From Verrucomicrobiales bacterium (GTDB taxonomy: Bacteria > Verrucomicrobiota > Verrucomicrobiia > Verrucomicrobiales > Verrucomicrobiaceae): a DNA stretch of 5,205 nucleotides. The stretch spans positions 3,095 to 8,299 of the forward strand of contig DNXB01000131.1 of assembly GCA_003506995.1 (NCBI GenBank). Direction: 5' to 3'. Positions 3,517-5,205 of the stretch are shown piece by piece. The position numbers were made by a program, and so were the translations under genes. Position 1 is the stretch's first letter, and each line of letters opens with the position of its first letter. Below the pieces are notes generated by a model. It was not told the DNA's origin. It made no database searches and worked only from the letters and a program-made list of their open reading frames with translations.

Positions 3517-5205
3517 TCAATCATCCACCGCGACTTTACGCGGCGGGTTCACGCGGATGATCTCGTGGTCGGTGGTGAACAAAATCACATAGCCGCGAGT
3601 GTCGAAGGCCATGGGCGTGCCGACGCAGGGCTTGGGCAGGTGGAAGCGGCGGGTGATCATGCTGGTCTTTTTGTCCATCTGCACCAGCACGTCGGGACGT
3701 TCGAGCCGCCAGGCGCGTTTGCGCTTGGAGCGGCCCGGTTTGCAGCCTGCGGGCATGTCATCGGGCGTGCCTGGCTCCACGCTGAGCAGGCGCAGGCCGT
3801 CGCGGTGCTCCATGTGAAAGAGCAGGCCGTCCTCATGCAGCGTGAATTTCGTGCCGCCCGGCCCCCACCAGGCGATTTCGAGGCCGGGACTGTTCTTGAT
3901 CGGCGGACGGGGCAGTTTGACGACGTGGCACTTCCCGTCCGGCTCCACCCAGGCGCAGGCGGGTTCGGGATTTTCGCCGCGTTGCGAGGACACCATCAGC
4001 ACCGCGCCGTCGAGCCATTCGGAGATTTCCCCTCGAGTATAACTCGGCAGCGGCAGCTCGATGCGGCGGCAGGCGGCGTAGCGCTCCCCGCGCACGTCGA
4101 ACGGCACGAAGCGCAGGCCCAGATTGCGCGTTTTATTCCATGACGGCTCGATGACGAGGCTGTGCTCCGGCGTGAAGACCATCGGCCATTCATTGCCCTC
4201 GATCAGCTCCGACTCGGCGCGCACCAGCGGCCGCCACGGGATGTGCATCACATCGAAACCCGCCAGTGCGCCTTTGCCTGTGATTATGCCGCGATCTGAC
4301 GCGAAGGTGACATGCCACGAACGCACCGCGAAGCCGAGATCGCCGATGTACTCGTCGTTCAACTCCGGCAGCTCGGGGGTGAACGAGCGAAAACTTGGAT
4401 CCGCCTTGCCCGGCATCGACGCGGTGCGATACGGGCGCAGTTGCAGCAGCGGCAGTGTTTTGGGCGCAACCTCACGCGTGACGAAGGCGATGTAACGCGC
4501 CTTTTGCTCGCCGGCCCGCCCGTCGCTGGGAAACACGAGATCGCCATCGCCCGCCCAGTCGCCGGGGCGAAACCGCTGGGTGCGAACCCGCGACACCCGG
4601 TTCACCGGCGTGTGGGTGAGCGCGAGGCTGCCCGCCTGCCAGCCCATGCTCGCCACCGGCACCGGGCCGAGCGGGCGCTGCTCCGCATCGAGCAAAATCA
4701 TGCGCGTGTTGCTGAATGGCGTGTCAGACCATTGCGTGAGCACATATTCCGCCGCGTCCTCGATTGCGACCGGCGGGGCGATCACACGGCCCCAGCGTTT
4801 GGCATCCTCCGGCTGCCATTTCTCCGGCTGCGGCACTTTGGCGAGATCAGGACATGCCACCGCTGAGATTTCCTCCGCCGCGGCCGGTTCGCGGCCGTTC
4901 GCGAACAACGGCGGACGGGTGGAGAAGGCGCGGGGCTCGCTCGCGGCGGTCATGCCATTGGCCTGCGAACGCAGCATGACCTTCAAACAGCCGGAGGCGG
5001 GCAGCGTGATGATGGGATGCGAGCCGCGTGCCGGTGCGTTGGAGATGGTGGCGATGGAGCGCAGCTTGTCAGGACCATCACCGGCCAGGATTTCGATGGA
5101 GCATGTGCCACTGAGTCGTGCGAGGGCTGACAATGAAGTGCCAGCACGCCACCAGCGGGCGTCGGCAAGTTTGTCGGCGGGTTTGCGGCCATCGCGGTCG
5201 CCGGT
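3517..5205 (-). CDS. Large hypothetical protein, beta-rich (5' partial)
   Basis: The - strand frame is open from the right edge of the window to TGA at 3519-3517, giving ~562 residues of C-terminal sequence. The TTG at 5133 is not a credible start, because coding sequence continues upstream as DGRKPADKLADARWWRAGTS. I do not recognise the family. The visible part has no transmembrane segment. It is rich in short strand-like stretches with Gly/Pro/Asp turns (for example LEIAWWGPGGTKFTLHEDGL, then HRDGLRLLSVEPG, and near the end FDTRGYVILFTTDHEIIRV), as in beta-propeller or multi-blade proteins. A basic patch, KPGRSKRKRAWR, lies ~85 residues before the end. No enzyme motif could be picked out. 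Direction, composition and the lack of stops over 1.7 kb make it a real gene. A long inverted repeat follows the stop almost at once. Confidence 0.85.
   Translation of the reverse strand, partial: TGDRDGRKPADKLADARWWRAGTSLSALARLSGTCSIEILAGDGPDKLRSIATISNAPARGSHPIITLPASGCLKVMLRSQANGMTAASEPRAFSTRPPLFANGREPAAAEEISAVACPDLAKVPQPEKWQPEDAKRWGRVIAPPVAIEDAAEYVLTQWSDTPFSNTRMILLDAEQRPLGPVPVASMGWQAGSLALTHTPVNRVSRVRTQRFRPGDWAGDGDLVFPSDGRAGEQKARYIAFVTREVAPKTLPLLQLRPYRTASMPGKADPSFRSFTPELPELNDEYIGDLGFAVRSWHVTFASDRGIITGKGALAGFDVMHIPWRPLVRAESELIEGNEWPMVFTPEHSLVIEPSWNKTRNLGLRFVPFDVRGERYAACRRIELPLPSYTRGEISEWLDGAVLMVSSQRGENPEPACAWVEPDGKCHVVKLPRPPIKNSPGLEIAWWGPGGTKFTLHEDGLLFHMEHRDGLRLLSVEPGTPDDMPAGCKPGRSKRKRAWRLERPDVLVQMDKKTSMITRRFHLPKPCVGTPMAFDTRGYVILFTTDHEIIRVNPPRKVAVDD

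Noticed and set aside
3427..4143. A + strand open frame of ~240 codons running out of the inverted repeat
   Set aside because: It begins inside the hairpin arm and lies opposite the large - strand gene; the composition (Ala/His/Arg-rich) is that of a GC-driven shadow.
4312..4866. A + strand open frame opposite the large - strand gene
   Set aside because: Arg/Ala-rich shadow with no recognisable features.
1..5205. CRISPR array, tRNA or rRNA gene, intact transposase or complete defence operon
   Set aside because: None of the needed repeats, cloverleaf patterns or protein motifs is present; the only defence-related sequence is the broken MNT/HEPN remnant.

Overview
The window is GC-rich and looks like chromosome of a Verrucomicrobiota (or related Planctomycetota-type) bacterium. 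The main pointer is the secreted DUF1080 / 3-keto-disaccharide hydrolase-like protein, a family greatly expanded in those phyla. The starts that can be chosen lack good Shine-Dalgarno sequences, which fits but does not prove this. The phylum is an inference; there is no rRNA or marker gene here.

Left part (1-1474, + strand): the 3' portion of a type II NADH dehydrogenase-like flavoprotein. Its oxidoreductase domain is followed in the same chain by a cyclic-nucleotide-binding (CRP-like) domain and a pair of CBS domains. The start lies outside the window.

Middle left (1475-2160): a gene graveyard. A fragment matching the first ~22 residues of a minimal nucleotidyltransferase (MNT) runs directly, in another frame, into a HEPN domain that lacks its first helix. 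This looks like a deletion scar of an MNT/HEPN toxin-antitoxin-type pair. A 19-bp direct repeat sits inside the HEPN remnant. A short, frameshifted, unrecognised coding remnant follows. The stretch closes with a 60-bp pair of head-to-head REP-like hairpins, each starting with GTAG (a BIME), between converging transcription units.

Right part (2162-5205, all - strand), in transcription order: the C-terminal ~560 residues of a large unrecognised protein open to the right edge; a ~100-bp long inverted repeat three bases after its stop; a 78-residue protein of a small 'RPF-LADGR-HPEF' family; a ~300-bp gap with a thrice-repeated ATCTGCGG motif and two tiny overlapping ORFs; then the secreted DUF1080 protein. 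No shared pathway links these genes. The spacing and the hairpins suggest separate transcription units.

No tRNA, rRNA, CRISPR array, transposase or complete defence system is present. The most interesting items are the three-module flavoprotein, the GTAG-headed REP pair, the large inverted repeat and the MNT/HEPN deletion scar.
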